A stretch of DNA of 64,000 bases, taken from the NCBI GenBank assembly GCA_938743325.2, contig OW568901.1, forward strand, positions 62,001 to 126,000. The letters are read 5' to 3'. A model generated the notes under the pieces. The model was not told where the DNA came from and ran no database searches. It worked only from the letters and a program-made list of their open reading frames with translations. A program made the position numbers and the translations under genes. How positions within the stretch are numbered: position 1 is the first letter of the stretch; every line of letters starts with the position of its first letter. This document shows positions 9,518 through 19,474 of this stretch, in pieces. Source of the DNA: Pycnococcus provasolii (Eukaryota > Chlorophyta > Pseudoscourfieldiophyceae > Pseudoscourfieldiales > Pycnococcaceae).

Positions 9518-10201
9518 CTATTGTTGTCGTTGTTGCTGTTGCTGCAGCTGCTGCTCATTCTGCATAAGTTTCGATTGTAACGCGTCTTTGAGCGCCGCCT
9601 CTACCGCCGCACAGCGACCGACGCACTGTGCACCGCCACGCCGTTCGAGCCAGGCACAAGTGCAGTCACCCGACGCGGCAATCGCACGCGCGCCTGAGAG
9701 TTGCGGCGATACTGCCGGTGTTGATACGAACTGCTTGGGTCGACCGAGCTGTCCGACGTGTCCTCTTCCCCACGTCCACACCTCGCCACTCGCAAGCATT
9801 GCGGCGGAGTGATCGTCACCCGCGGCGAGGTCAACAACTTCCTTTCCTTCGAGCGCGGCGACGCGCCTCGGCGCGCGTTGTGCGGTCGCGCCTGCTTCCC
9901 ACGTATAGCCTGCAGCCCCACCAACCTTTCCGCCAATACCGAGTTGCTGCCATCGGTCGCACCCACAGCTGTTGACACCGAATCGTCCCGTTGTGAAGAT
10001 TGTGTGCCCCGATGCGAGCGAGCCTCCCGCGGCGAACGCCGTGACGTCTCGTGCGACCAGGACACGGTTGTGCGTGTGCACGTCTCCCTTCTTCGAGTCA
10101 GCCGTGCCCGTGCAGATCTGCCCGAACTTGTTGTCCCCCTCGGCGTACAGCGCGCGCGACGCGGAGCGCGTGAGCACGTGCGTGGCGCTGGCGGACGTCA
10201 T
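9518..10201 (-). CDS. RCC1-repeat protein, copy 3
   Basis: The unit 3 paralogue encodes 227 residues from ATG 10201. It is nearly identical to copies 1 and 2. The C-terminal glutamine stretch is shortened and rearranged (EQQLQQQQQRQQ), and the segment around residue 60 has TIFTTGRFGVNSC instead of TLFTTGRFGVNSC. The reading frame is intact. Like the other copies it is short for an RCC1-family propeller. Confidence 0.7.
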   Translation of the reverse strand: MTSASATHVLTRSASRALYAEGDNKFGQICTGTADSKKGDVHTHNRVLVARDVTAFAAGGSLASGHTIFTTGRFGVNSCGCDRWQQLGIGGKVGGAAGYTWEAGATAQRAPRRVAALEGKEVVDLAAGDDHSAAMLASGEVWTWGRGHVGQLGRPKQFVSTPAVSPQLSGARAIAASGDCTCAWLERRGGAQCVGRCAAVEAALKDALQSKLMQNEQQLQQQQQRQQ

Positions 10202-10514
10202 CTTCGTCGTGCGGGGTGGGAGGGGCCACTCACTCGCCTCACTCCCCAGGCAACGGGGTGGAGGCTCTCTCTTGCAAGGGATCCACCTGTGGTTGGACAA
10301 GAATCCGGACAAGCGAGAGCAGGGAGACTCTGCGCCGGTGCACCTCCGCACGGTCCATCGCATCAGCATCGCAACGCAAGTACGCAACGCATCATCCGGC
10401 ACTCTTGCACAGGTTCATCGCATCACAACGCATCGCAACGCAAGTACGCAACGCATCATTCGGCACTCTTGCACAGGTTCATCGCATCACAACGCAACGC
10501 AAGTACGCAACGCC

Positions 10515-11615
10515 ATGGCCGACGCGCGTGCACCACCGACTTCGACGACGACCGTGCAGTACCCAGTTGATTCTCGGAGAGAATCGCGTTGGGATGATAT
10601 AACAGAAACGCACGTAGAAGTGCTCACAATAAATAGCCTACGCCCGGGCGAAATGCTCGCGCTCGCGGAGGCGCTAACGAGCGACACGTGCACCTTACAC
10701 ACGCTGAGCCATTTCTACAACGAAGTGGGTGCTGACGGCGCACGCGCGCTCGCGGAGGCGCTGAGGAGCGACACGTGCACCTTGCACACGCTGCGCCTTT
10801 GGAGCAACGGAGTGGGTGCTGACGGCGCACGCGCGCTCGCCGAGGCGCTAAGGAGCGACACGTGCACCTTGCACACGCTGGGCCTTCGCAGCAACGGAGT
10901 GGGTGATGACGGCGCACGCGCGCTCGCGGAGGCGCTGACAGGCGACACGTGCACCTTGCACACGCTAGTACTTGCCGCTAACGGAGTGGGAGCTGACGGC
11001 GCACGCGCCTTCGCGGAGGCCCTCCAGTGCGACACGTGCACATTGCACACGCTGATCCTTTTCAACAACGGAGTGGGTGATGACGGCGCACGCGCGCTCG
11101 CGGAGGCGCTGAGGAGCGACATGTGCACCTTGCACACGCTGTACCTTAACCGCAACGGAGTGGGTGCTGACGGCGCACGCGCGCTCGCGGAGGCGCTGAG
11201 GAGCGACACGTGCACCTTGCACACGCTGGACCTTCGCTACAACGGAGTGGGTGCTGACGGCGCACGCGCGCTCGCGGAGGCGCTGAGGAGCGACACGTGC
11301 ACCTTGCACGAGCTGTACCTTCGCAGCAACGACGTGGGTGATGACGGCGCACGCGCGCTCGCGGAGGCGCTGAGGAGCGACACGTGCACCTTACACACGC
11401 TGGACCTTGACGACAACGGAGTAAGTGATGACGTAGAACGAGACCTTGACGAAGCACAAGCTCATCTCCGTACACGTCGTCGCCCTCGTCATCATGGTTT
11501 GTTGCGCGCCATCGTGAGGCTCGCCATTTTGCGTAAGCGTGCATGTGAGGTTGTGTTCCACCCCAAGCGCCTTCGTCGTGAGGGCGTATTCGACGCGTGG
11601 GCGCACGATGGTTGA
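10515..11615 (+). CDS. Leucine-rich-repeat (ribonuclease-inhibitor type) protein, copy 3, 9 repeats
   Basis: The unit 3 paralogue encodes 366 residues from ATG 10515 (MADARAPPTSTTTV). The N-terminal RRESRWDDITETHVEVL segment is conserved. Nine 29-residue LRR_RI repeats follow; the first is divergent (LSHFYNEVGADG) and the last is the VSDDVERDLDEAQ variant also seen at the end of copy 2. The basic C-terminal cap ends FDAWAHDG. The upstream leader has three copies of the ~60-bp repeat. As with its paralogues, no enzymatic domain accompanies the LRRs. Confidence 0.87.
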   Translation: MADARAPPTSTTTVQYPVDSRRESRWDDITETHVEVLTINSLRPGEMLALAEALTSDTCTLHTLSHFYNEVGADGARALAEALRSDTCTLHTLRLWSNGVGADGARALAEALRSDTCTLHTLGLRSNGVGDDGARALAEALTGDTCTLHTLVLAANGVGADGARAFAEALQCDTCTLHTLILFNNGVGDDGARALAEALRSDMCTLHTLYLNRNGVGADGARALAEALRSDTCTLHTLDLRYNGVGADGARALAEALRSDTCTLHELYLRSNDVGDDGARALAEALRSDTCTLHTLDLDDNGVSDDVERDLDEAQAHLRTRRRPRHHGLLRAIVRLAILRKRACEVVFHPKRLRREGVFDAWAHDG

Positions 11616-12242
11616 GTTGGCGCACAACATCTCGATTCTCGTGCAGTCGTACGGACAGTCACCGTGGAGGCGCGGAGGGGAGAGTACGTACTGTAACCAC
11701 CAATTTGGTTCAAGGGTACATTATGATAGACTATCATCACATCACGCGCCTTGATGTCTTTCGACATTGATGTCAGCTGCACATGTCTTGACGGACATGG
11801 CCATGCTCCTCGAGAAGAAATCTCCTCCTCTGGGGAACAGCAACTTGCACGCACGCGTATGATGGCATACATCCAGTTGGGATTGGGACGGATTGGTTTG
11901 ATGAAGTGGGAATTGTACCGTGGCATGAGCGAAAACTCCGTATGTCCAAAGTGGGAATTGTACCGTGGCATTTGCGAAAACTCTGTATGTCCAAAGTGGG
12001 TCCCAATTGTACCGTGGCATGAGCGAAAACTCCGTATGTCCAAAGTGGGTCCCAATTGTACCGTGGCATGAGCGAAAACTCCTCATAAGAATAACCTGAA
12101 TCTAAGTCGCAAGAAATCCTCAAATGGAGAAGTCTAAAGGGGGGGAACAGGTCCTGGGGGGAGGGGAGGGTTCGCCTTTTTCCCGCCCCCCCCCTTCCCC
12201 CTTCATCCCATTCCCATTCTCGAAAAAGAAACCGAATTCTCC
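11616..12242 (+). other. Intergenic region with a four-copy 45-60 bp tandem repeat
   Basis: Positions 11616-11800 are the LRR 3' flank, which is also found inverted at 19895-20135. Positions about 11905-12085 hold four tandem copies of a unit containing GTACCGTGGCATGAGCGAAA, ACTCCGTATGTCCAAAGTGG and variants. The rest, including a C-rich tract at 12180-12205 just before the thymidylate kinase gene, shows no coding potential. Confidence 0.75.
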
Positions 12243-13013
12243 ATGGCGCCTCCTCCCAGTACGATTCGTCGCGGCGCGTTCATCGTCCTCGAAGGGGTAG
12301 ATCGCAGTGGGAAGTCGACGCAGTGCACGCGTCTGCTCGCGAAGCTGCTTTCATCGGCCTCTGCCTCTGCCTCTGCCTCTCGGTCAGGGGATCCGTCGTC
12401 GTCGTCATCGGCCGTTCCTCTGGGTTCCTCTCCCCCTTCCTCTGCTCCCGCTCCTCCTCTGGCAGTGCTTTGGCGTTTTCCGGACCGCACGACGACAATT
12501 GGGAGGCTGATTGATAGCTACCTGAAGTCATCCGTCGAGTGCGACGATGCAGCGATACACCTGCTCTTCTCTGCTAACAGACACGAAAAGTCGAGGGAAC
12601 TACTCGCGTTGTTGGAACAGGGAACGACCGTCATCGCGGACAGATACGCGTACTCGGGTGTCGCATTCACAGCCGCGAAACAGGTACCAGGACTTGACCT
12701 CGCGTGGTGCAAACAACCTGACGTCGGACTGCCCGAGCCGGACCTCACCGTCTTCCTAAACCTCGACCCGCAAGAAGCCGCGAAACGAGGCGGGTACGGA
12801 GAAGAGAGGTACGAAAACCTCGAAATGCAGGCGCGCGTTGCCGCAAACTTCATGAAGCTTCAAGACAACACGTGGACCGTCCTCGACGCCGCCATGGGCG
12901 ACGTCGACGCCGTATCGGATGCCGTTTACGCAACCGTCACACCCGTCGTCGAGGCGTGCGCCGCGGGAACCGCCGGGCCGATCAAGCAGTTGTGGCTGCC
13001 TGACAAAAAGTAA
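12243..13013 (+). CDS. Thymidylate kinase (dTMP kinase)
   Basis: The 256-residue product phosphorylates dTMP to dTDP with ATP, a step required for dTTP and DNA synthesis. The P-loop is FIVLEGVDRSGKSTQ (residues about 12-26), the dTMP-binding stretch is FPDRTTTIGRLID, the DRY motif is DRYAYSGVAFTAAK (about 138-151), and the lid region follows at RGGYGEERYENLEMQ. A Ser/Ala-rich insert of about 35 residues (residues 35-70, encoded by simple TCxGCC repeats) sits between the P-loop helix and the RFPDR segment and is absent from typical 210-residue enzymes. The start at 12243 lies in a CCATGG context. No targeting peptide is evident. Confidence 0.93.
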   Translation: MAPPPSTIRRGAFIVLEGVDRSGKSTQCTRLLAKLLSSASASASASRSGDPSSSSSAVPLGSSPPSSAPAPPLAVLWRFPDRTTTIGRLIDSYLKSSVECDDAAIHLLFSANRHEKSRELLALLEQGTTVIADRYAYSGVAFTAAKQVPGLDLAWCKQPDVGLPEPDLTVFLNLDPQEAAKRGGYGEERYENLEMQARVAANFMKLQDNTWTVLDAAMGDVDAVSDAVYATVTPVVEACAAGTAGPIKQLWLPDKK

Positions 13014-13143
13014 GAATAAGGAGAGTAGTTTTTTCCTGAGATCCCTCATTCAGTATTGATGTTGCACATTGGTTTGTCCAACGGTCGTCCATTCACATCA
13101 TTCACTTTCACCATTCACCATCATAAAAAAAAAGGCTGGCTTT

Positions 13144-15090
13144 TTACACCTGGTTGTGGTTGATGCTCCCGCGCACAAAACTGTTATTAGTGCTCCTAAC
13201 AACTGTTCTTCCCTCTTGCGAAATTTGCGAAAGCTCATCACCGCCAGACGCTGCTCTTTCCACCACTTTCACGAACTGGGTCGCCTTGACCACCTTTCTC
13301 ACCTTTTCCTCGCCTTTAATCACGCGCTCCGGCAGCATGCCACGATCCACCATTCGCTTGTCCATGCTCTCTATCAAGCGCCACATGCGATCGACGCGAC
13401 GCTCAAGGCGCATCACATCCTGCGCACGAGCGAGGCCGTTGCGACGATCGGCGTTGCCGGCATTCAGCGGGTCGTCGTCATCCTCCACCTCCAACTCTTC
13501 CTTCTTCTCGAAGAAATAGATCGTGTCCGTGCGTATGCGATACCCCAAAGCGTGAGTCGTAATGATCATCACGTACAGCACCACCGCAAAGATGCCGAGA
13601 ATGATGTAAGGGTCGTCGACGGTCGCCGGAACGATGTCGTAGTTCGACGAGCTCCCGCCGCCGCTCCCGAGCGAAGACAGCGACAGGCCGCCAAAGTACT
13701 TCGCCATGAGCTGCGCCTCGTCGTTCGAGCCTTTCATGTACAAAATGCCCAGGTTCAACAGCTCGCGCATGCGGTAGTGCCTGTTGTACACATCCAGCAC
13801 CGTCTGGTTGACGGCGCCGCTCTTTTCCATTGGATGTGCGAGGTGAGGGAATCCCGGCCCGAACGGCCCGTCGATGATTGAGCGCCACGGCATGTGGAAC
13901 TTGCGCTTGTTCTCCTGCGACTCCAGCAGCCACAGCTCCTGCACCGGCCAGTCGGAGAGCCACACGTCCGCGAGGCCATCCATCAGCATTTTCCTCGACT
14001 CCGCGCCTGACGACGTCTTCTTCACCGTCGCGCCCCAGGAGCCGCACATCTCCACCCACGGCGTGCCATCGGAGACAACGCACACGCGGCCGCGCAGAGA
14101 GTCGGGCCCGGTGATGCCGTCGTGCACGCGGTGCGCCGTCAATCTGCTCAGAACGTCCGCGGAGAAAATGCTCATGATGATGAGCCCAACGCCCATCCAG
14201 ACGGTGGCGACGACGCGTCCTTGGCGCGTGAGAGGCACGATGTCGCCGAATCCCGTCGTCGTGACGGTGACGAAGCTGAACCACACGGCGCGCGTGAGCC
14301 CGCCGGCGTAGTCGTCCGAGGTGAAGTCCTCGTTGACTGAGTTGCGCTCGGCAAAGTACACGAGGTTGGCGAACACGAGGCTGAGGAAGGCGAGCATGGC
14401 GAGGTTGCGCGCCGCGCTCTGGCTCGTGAATGTGCTCAGCACCTGGTCCATGTACGGAATTTCCTCAGGCCGCCGCACGACCATGCCCGTTCCCGCGGGA
14501 AAGTGCGCCTCGCCAAAGTCGCTCAGCGTTCTTTCGCGCGTGGGCGTGATTGTGATTCCGCTGATGACGAAGTTGAACGTTCCGTTTTCCATGCTTCGCA
14601 GCGCGCCGTTTCCGCCCCTTACGTTCTGCAGCGTGTACTCCATGTGGAAGGGCACGCCCGTCTGACTTTCAATCAGCTTCTTGACGAAGCTGAGGTAGTC
14701 GATGACGTACCCTCCCGGCGGCGTTGCGTTGATGACGAACGGACTGTACGTCATCATGCCAACTTGCCACGGCCTTTCCTTGCTTCCGTCAGCCTGCGCC
14801 GCTTTTCCCGTCAAGACGACGCGCTCGACGAGCTCCCGCTCTGTACTCTCCGACGTGAGGTGTGCCGCGTGCGCGCCATACTGAGAGAAAAAGAAAGAAG
14901 AGGGTCTTCTTGGCTGAGAGGATCCCTGAGAGGAGGACCCTGAGAAGAAGCCTGGAACAACAATAAAAATGTCGTCAATGATGACACCTGATAGTGATAA
15001 GACCATTAATGTCGTTAACCACCACCACAGTGACAGTGATGAGGCTGAATACAAACCACCATGCGAAAAACCACAACGAGAATAACGCAT
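13144..15090 (-). CDS. Glutamate-receptor-like ion channel with potassium-type selectivity filter
   Basis: The 648-residue protein (ATG 15090, chosen over an upstream in-frame start because a signal-like hydrophobic segment LWWWLTTLMVLSLSGV follows directly) has the plan of ionotropic glutamate receptors. Ligand-binding lobe S1 is at residues about 100-225, with a first membrane helix near 230-255 (LAMLAFLSLVFANLVYF). A pore loop follows with TVTTTGFGDIVPLTRQG (about 272-288), then a third helix (WMGVGLIIMSIFSADVLSRL), lobe S2 at 325-470 and a last helix at about 493-515 (YIILGIFAVVLYVMIITTH). The pore carries the TxGFGD potassium signature, as in bacterial GluR0, not the filter of animal receptors. 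The cytoplasmic tail is charged and probably coiled. A ligand-gated potassium channel is inferred; the ligand is unknown. Confidence 0.82.
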   Translation of the reverse strand: MRYSRCGFSHGGLYSASSLSLWWWLTTLMVLSLSGVIIDDIFIVVPGFFSGSSSQGSSQPRRPSSFFFSQYGAHAAHLTSESTERELVERVVLTGKAAQADGSKERPWQVGMMTYSPFVINATPPGGYVIDYLSFVKKLIESQTGVPFHMEYTLQNVRGGNGALRSMENGTFNFVISGITITPTRERTLSDFGEAHFPAGTGMVVRRPEEIPYMDQVLSTFTSQSAARNLAMLAFLSLVFANLVYFAERNSVNEDFTSDDYAGGLTRAVWFSFVTVTTTGFGDIVPLTRQGRVVATVWMGVGLIIMSIFSADVLSRLTAHRVHDGITGPDSLRGRVCVVSDGTPWVEMCGSWGATVKKTSSGAESRKMLMDGLADVWLSDWPVQELWLLESQENKRKFHMPWRSIIDGPFGPGFPHLAHPMEKSGAVNQTVLDVYNRHYRMRELLNLGILYMKGSNDEAQLMAKYFGGLSLSSLGSGGGSSSNYDIVPATVDDPYIILGIFAVVLYVMIITTHALGYRIRTDTIYFFEKKEELEVEDDDDPLNAGNADRRNGLARAQDVMRLERRVDRMWRLIESMDKRMVDRGMLPERVIKGEEKVRKVVKATQFVKVVERAASGGDELSQISQEGRTVVRSTNNSFVRGSINHNQV

Positions 15091-15216
15091 CCGAGGAGGA
15101 TGTCTAAGACAATAAGAACGTCCTCTCAAAGTTCTCAAAGGGGTGTGATGTGTCCTCCAACAATCACCATCATGGGGAGGTCTCAAGGCCATCATCACAA
15201 GCACAAGCACAAGCAC

Positions 15217-16933
15217 AGACGGAATTCAGTCTTAAGGCGCAGTCTTGCCGTTCTCGCCCTCACCTAATCCAACAAGACTCGCACAAATGGCGACGCCGCT
15301 CTCGCCCTTCGGCCGTTGCGAGCAACGCCGATTCCGAATGATGGAATGACGAACTCTTCCGAACTCAGAGAGAGACGGATGCGGAGAGACGAGCTTCGGA
15401 GGAGTTAGGTTCGAACCCCACCACCTGTTCAAGCCGGTGGCCGGTGCAAGTTTGCTCACTGAAATAAATCATTAGGTGGGTTGTGTGTGCGCGGCCTGGC
15501 CTGGAAAGTGGAACCCAAACCGGCGAAACGCGAGGTCTACGTACATAGTCTAAGAACTACACACTCTTGAATAGACTACGGATAGGCATTAAGCGTTGCC
15601 GTTGAAAGAAAGCTTTCTGCAAGGAAGGACTCCGCTTCGAAATCGAGCCTGTGATATCACGAAGCTTTTGCAGGAGAGAGAGACTTCTTGACTCACACGC
15701 AGTGTATACACTTCACCTCTCTTCTTTCGACTCGTTTTGCCAGGATTAAGCCGTGCCATCTGATCAGGGATCTGCCAAGTGCCAGCCTGATCCTTTGCCG
15801 GACCGGATTGACCCCTGGGGCGGAAGAAAACAAGGAAGATGTGATGGCACGATGCTACGCTATTAGTTCTACAGTGCAACTCAACTCAACTCACCTCAAA
15901 AGCGAGAGAGGAAAAGGCCGAGGAGGAGAGCAAGGCCGCGTCCCAACGAACCTTCCTTCCTCATGCAAGACAAGACAAGACAAGACAAGACGTCCGCCGA
16001 GCCAAAGGACGACAGGCGTGATGATACCACATTACTGTAGTCTATTGTGCCATCACACGCATAGCCTGAATGAAGGCTGCATCCAAGCTCCGCTCTCTCT
16101 TCCCGCAAAATCAGTAAAATTGTAACTCTCATAGTCTATGTAGGTACATCAGAGGAGCGGAACCTACCTGACTACCTCCGCGGCTCGACCAACACGCTCA
16201 CTCTACTACGAGGTAATAAGGCCATAATAATGCCTCAATCCGTCCAGCAGCTCTGATTAAAAAAAGCTCTCGAGCTCAACGGAGAACAACCCCAAAAAAG
16301 GAGAAAACAACACGAGAAAACGGAAACCAAAACAAAACGCACGCAACCCCAAAACGCCCGCCCGACCTGAGGCGGTTCCCGACCGTACCACCACCCTACC
16401 GGCTACCACCACCCTACAGACCATTTTTATTAGTTCCCACTCCCTGGCCGCACCACTGACTACTGAGCCTCCACGACCTGAGGTATGTAGGTGGTTGATG
16501 AGCCTATGCGGTTCCCCACCACTACGTAAAGGTAGTAGTCCACTGCCCAGGAGCATCTAAAAACGCGCGACCTGAGGCAGTTCCCGACCGTAACATGACC
16601 GTACCACTCCCTGCCCAGGAGAACAGCCCAGGAGCATCTCAATCCATGAGCCTCCCTCATCGACCTGACCTGAGGCGGTTCCCCATTCATACTACATGTA
16701 GGAGTGTAGGGTACGGCTAATGCCTTCTTTCTGGAATTCGGCGAACCTTTCGGCGAACCTTTCGTCTTTCCCAAGGGCCAGGCCGCGCGCGCCAAACCTC
16801 CAAGCAAGCTCTCCCGCGCCCACCCCAACTACAACACCGGCCGGGAAACACCCAAAACCAAAACTGAAAAGTGGAAAGTGGGAAAGAAAGTGGGAAAGTG
16901 GTACACGCCGTCTTAAGAAGCTGTTAAGCTACT
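15217..16933. other. Long intergenic region, no gene recognised
   Basis: No reading frame with family resemblance or consistent codon bias is visible here. It contains dispersed GACCTGAGGCGGTTCCC-type repeats between 16360 and 16690 (at least three copies near 16367, 16570 and 16670) and short AAGACAAGACAAG runs at 15965-15990. The last 100 bp precede the CEP104 start and may hold its promoter, but no motif is convincing. Confidence 0.5.
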
Positions 16934-19474
16934 ATGTCGTCTCAGCCGCAGAAGACGCCGCTAAGTAAGCTTGCGTTTCGCATACACGCGACTAGCGGCG
17001 AAGACCCGGACTACCCCGCACGCGAACTCCTGAGTCACAGCCCGCACACACGTGGGTGGCAAAGTGCGCGATTCTGTCAATATCCACAGGAAGTCATCTT
17101 AAGACTCGAACGGTCCAGCCACTTGAGACAAGTGCAAATACTCACGCACGAATACAAAATTGCGACGCGCGCTGAACTTAGCGTTGCCATGGCGGACGAC
17201 GGTGCGGCGTTCAAGAGACTCGGACACCTCAGCTTCGACTCGAACGAAAAAAGTGGACACCAGGCGAGGGAACTCAAAAGCGTGCACGTAAGCACGGACG
17301 CGCTCCTGCTCAAAATCACGCTGCACAGGTGCCACGTAAACAGACTCAACATATACAACCAGGTGGGACTAGTCGCCATCAACCTGCTCGGCGAACCGGG
17401 AACGCAAGGGGCAGGAGTTGGAGGAGCGTACAGCGTAGGCGCAAGCGACGTGCCCGCGCCGAACTTTGCCGTCCCATCCAAGGGAAACGCGGGGGTCAGC
17501 GACCTCGTGCTTGACGTGAACGTAGACGCGGGAACGCTCGCGCTGCTGCGCGACATCAACGCGCAGAAGGAGGCGGCGGTCGCGAGCGAGGCGTACGAAG
17601 AGGCGAAGCGACTCAAGGCGGTCATGGAACGACTCAAGGTGCTCGGACACCGCATCGCAAGACTCGAGGCGCAGAAGGCGGCGGCTGTGCAGGCGGAGGA
17701 CTACGACGCCGCGAAACTTGTCAAGGTGGACGTAGACAAGCTGCGCGCGGCGTGCGCGCAGGCCCTTCACGCCAAGCCGGGAGACGCGGCGGGGGGCGCG
17801 ATGGCCAAAACGACGGGGTGGGCGGACGTCGCCGTGCCCGACGGACCCATGGGTGGCGCCGGAGGTGGCGCGCAGCAGGGACAGGCAAGACCACGCGCCG
17901 CACTCTCGAAGGATCCGGAGGAGATCTTCAACCGCGTGCTTGCGCCGAAGAAGGGCGCGGCTGGGTCGGCGCCCCCGCAGCCGGCGCAGGACGAGGAGGT
18001 GGACCACGACGAAGTGCCCGTCACCGCCGCCGCGGCGGCGGCGGACGGAGAGGGGTACGATCCAGGCGAGTACGCCGAAGGCGGCGACGGCGAACCCGCC
18101 GACGGCGCCGCGGACGGTGCAGAGCAGGGCCCGAACGGCCTGCCCGCACCCGAGCCGCTCGCCAGCAGCGACGCCAAGGAGGCTGAGGGCATCGTCACCG
18201 TGGCTGGCGAGGAGGTGGCACGATGCCTGTACTCGCGCAACTGGCAGCTGCGTGAGCACAGCCACGCAACGCTCGAGGCGATGGCGTCGGGCTCAGAGCA
18301 GTTCGCCAACGGCACGGCACCCGACGACGCGTTCCGGCACCTCGTGCGCGTCGCATGCGCACGTGGGCTGAATGACAAGGTGTCGAACGTGTTCCACGCG
18401 TCGACGAAGCTGCTCACCGCCTGCGTCACGCAGCTCGCGGCGAGCGGTGGCCTTGGCAAGAGCGATATCAGGCATGCGCTGCACGACGTCGTTCCGCTGC
18501 TCGCCGGGCGGTGCGGAGATGCGCACGCGCGAACACGCGAGTGTGCAACGGACTGCCTCGCAACGATCGCGCTTGCGGAGAATGCGGGATTCCAGTGCGT
18601 GAGTGAGGCGCTGCTCAAGTCTCCCAAGAGTCAGGGCAACTGGCGGCCTGTGCTAAGCCGTCTCGCCGTGCTCGAGCGCGTCGCGCCTCAGTGCGGCTTC
18701 CACGAAGGCCTCGAGAGATCGGGCGAGATTGGTCTGGAACGCTACATGGCATTTGTCGGCGAGGCGCTCAGTCACGCGAATGGCGATGTTCGACAGGCGG
18801 CGATGCGGTGTGCACGCCTCGCGCGATCCGCGTGCGGCACTCGTGCGGTGGAGCGCCTTCTTCCGCCAGGATTGAAGCCGAGCCAGAAAGATGCCCTGCT
18901 CGGGACTGGCGACGGCGGCGAGGTGGACGCTGAGAACGAGTCGGGGCGTGCAAATGACACGGAGACATCCGTTGCACCTTCAGCCGCACCTAAGCCAAAG
19001 CCAAAGCCTAAGCCTAAGCCGAAACCAGCGCCTAAGCCCGCACCTGCTGAGCCCGTCGCGGCGTCCGCGGGTGGCGGAGCAGGTGACATTTCCGCGGCAC
19101 GTGCGGAGCTTCGTCGTGCGGAGGAGGCCCATGGCAAGGATGATCCGGAGGTTGCCCAGTGCCTCGTCGACCTTGCGGTGCTTGTGACAGAGTCCGGCGA
19201 TCCGACGGAGGCGTCATCGTTGTACGAGCGTGCCCTACCGATTCTTGAGCAGGAGTCTGATTCTAAGCCTGAGGGCAGCGAAGCAAGCCTGGTATCGCGA
19301 GATCAGCTTGCTCAGGTGTTGACAGATCTCGCGGTTCTTCACATCGAGTCTGGCGCGGATGACCAAGGCCGTCCCCTGCTCGAGCGCGCGTTACAGGTCC
19401 GCCAGCGCGACCTCGGACCTGAGCACGAGGATGCCAAGGCGATCGAGGACGTTCTCGCGAACCTGAATTCTTAA
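16934..19474 (+). CDS. CEP104: CEP104-like ciliary tip protein
   Basis: This 846-residue protein matches the N-terminal half of centrosomal protein of 104 kDa, which tracks microtubule plus ends and works at the tip of the cilium. Residues 1-160 form the diagnostic jelly-roll region: ARELLSHSPHTRGWQSARFC, YPQEVILRLE, FKRLGHLSFDSNEKSG, ARELKSVHV and NRLNIYNQVGLVAINLLGE. Residues about 195-285 form a coiled coil with LKAVMERL. A disordered Ala/Gly/Pro segment (290-410) precedes a TOG-like helical repeat region (about 420-650). A KPKPKPKP linker (around 690) follows, then two TPR-like helical pairs at 725-840 (LYERALPILEQES, LLERALQVRQRDLG). The zinc fingers at the end of animal CEP104 are not present. 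The frame is intronless. Confidence 0.88.
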   Translation: MSSQPQKTPLSKLAFRIHATSGEDPDYPARELLSHSPHTRGWQSARFCQYPQEVILRLERSSHLRQVQILTHEYKIATRAELSVAMADDGAAFKRLGHLSFDSNEKSGHQARELKSVHVSTDALLLKITLHRCHVNRLNIYNQVGLVAINLLGEPGTQGAGVGGAYSVGASDVPAPNFAVPSKGNAGVSDLVLDVNVDAGTLALLRDINAQKEAAVASEAYEEAKRLKAVMERLKVLGHRIARLEAQKAAAVQAEDYDAAKLVKVDVDKLRAACAQALHAKPGDAAGGAMAKTTGWADVAVPDGPMGGAGGGAQQGQARPRAALSKDPEEIFNRVLAPKKGAAGSAPPQPAQDEEVDHDEVPVTAAAAAADGEGYDPGEYAEGGDGEPADGAADGAEQGPNGLPAPEPLASSDAKEAEGIVTVAGEEVARCLYSRNWQLREHSHATLEAMASGSEQFANGTAPDDAFRHLVRVACARGLNDKVSNVFHASTKLLTACVTQLAASGGLGKSDIRHALHDVVPLLAGRCGDAHARTRECATDCLATIALAENAGFQCVSEALLKSPKSQGNWRPVLSRLAVLERVAPQCGFHEGLERSGEIGLERYMAFVGEALSHANGDVRQAAMRCARLARSACGTRAVERLLPPGLKPSQKDALLGTGDGGEVDAENESGRANDTETSVAPSAAPKPKPKPKPKPKPAPKPAPAEPVAASAGGGAGDISAARAELRRAEEAHGKDDPEVAQCLVDLAVLVTESGDPTEASSLYERALPILEQESDSKPEGSEASLVSRDQLAQVLTDLAVLHIESGADDQGRPLLERALQVRQRDLGPEHEDAKAIEDVLANLNS

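Larger units (their letters stand above)
2875..11775 (+). repeat. Three-unit tandem segmental duplication (CCZ1 tail + RCC1 gene + LRR gene)
   Basis: Unit 1 spans about 2875-5894, unit 2 5895-9358 and unit 3 9359-11775. Each begins with GCTGGGTCGTGAAGCGG, the last ~120 bp of the CCZ1 coding sequence including its TAA. It continues with the convergent RCC1-repeat gene on the minus strand and the LRR gene on the plus strand. Unit junctions read CGTCAGCTGGGTCGTG. The non-duplicated ends read GATTGCTGGGTCGTG (CCZ1) and TGTCAGCTGCACATG (after unit 3), so the breakpoints share GCTG. Unit 2 is longer because of a 794-bp insertion at 6853-7646. The units are nearly identical outside the LRR arrays, indicating a young duplication. 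Confidence 0.92.

Noticed and set aside
15408-15450. Possible tRNA T-arm (GGTTCGAACCCC)
   Set aside because: Neither strand gives a five-pair T stem or an acceptor, D or anticodon arm around it.
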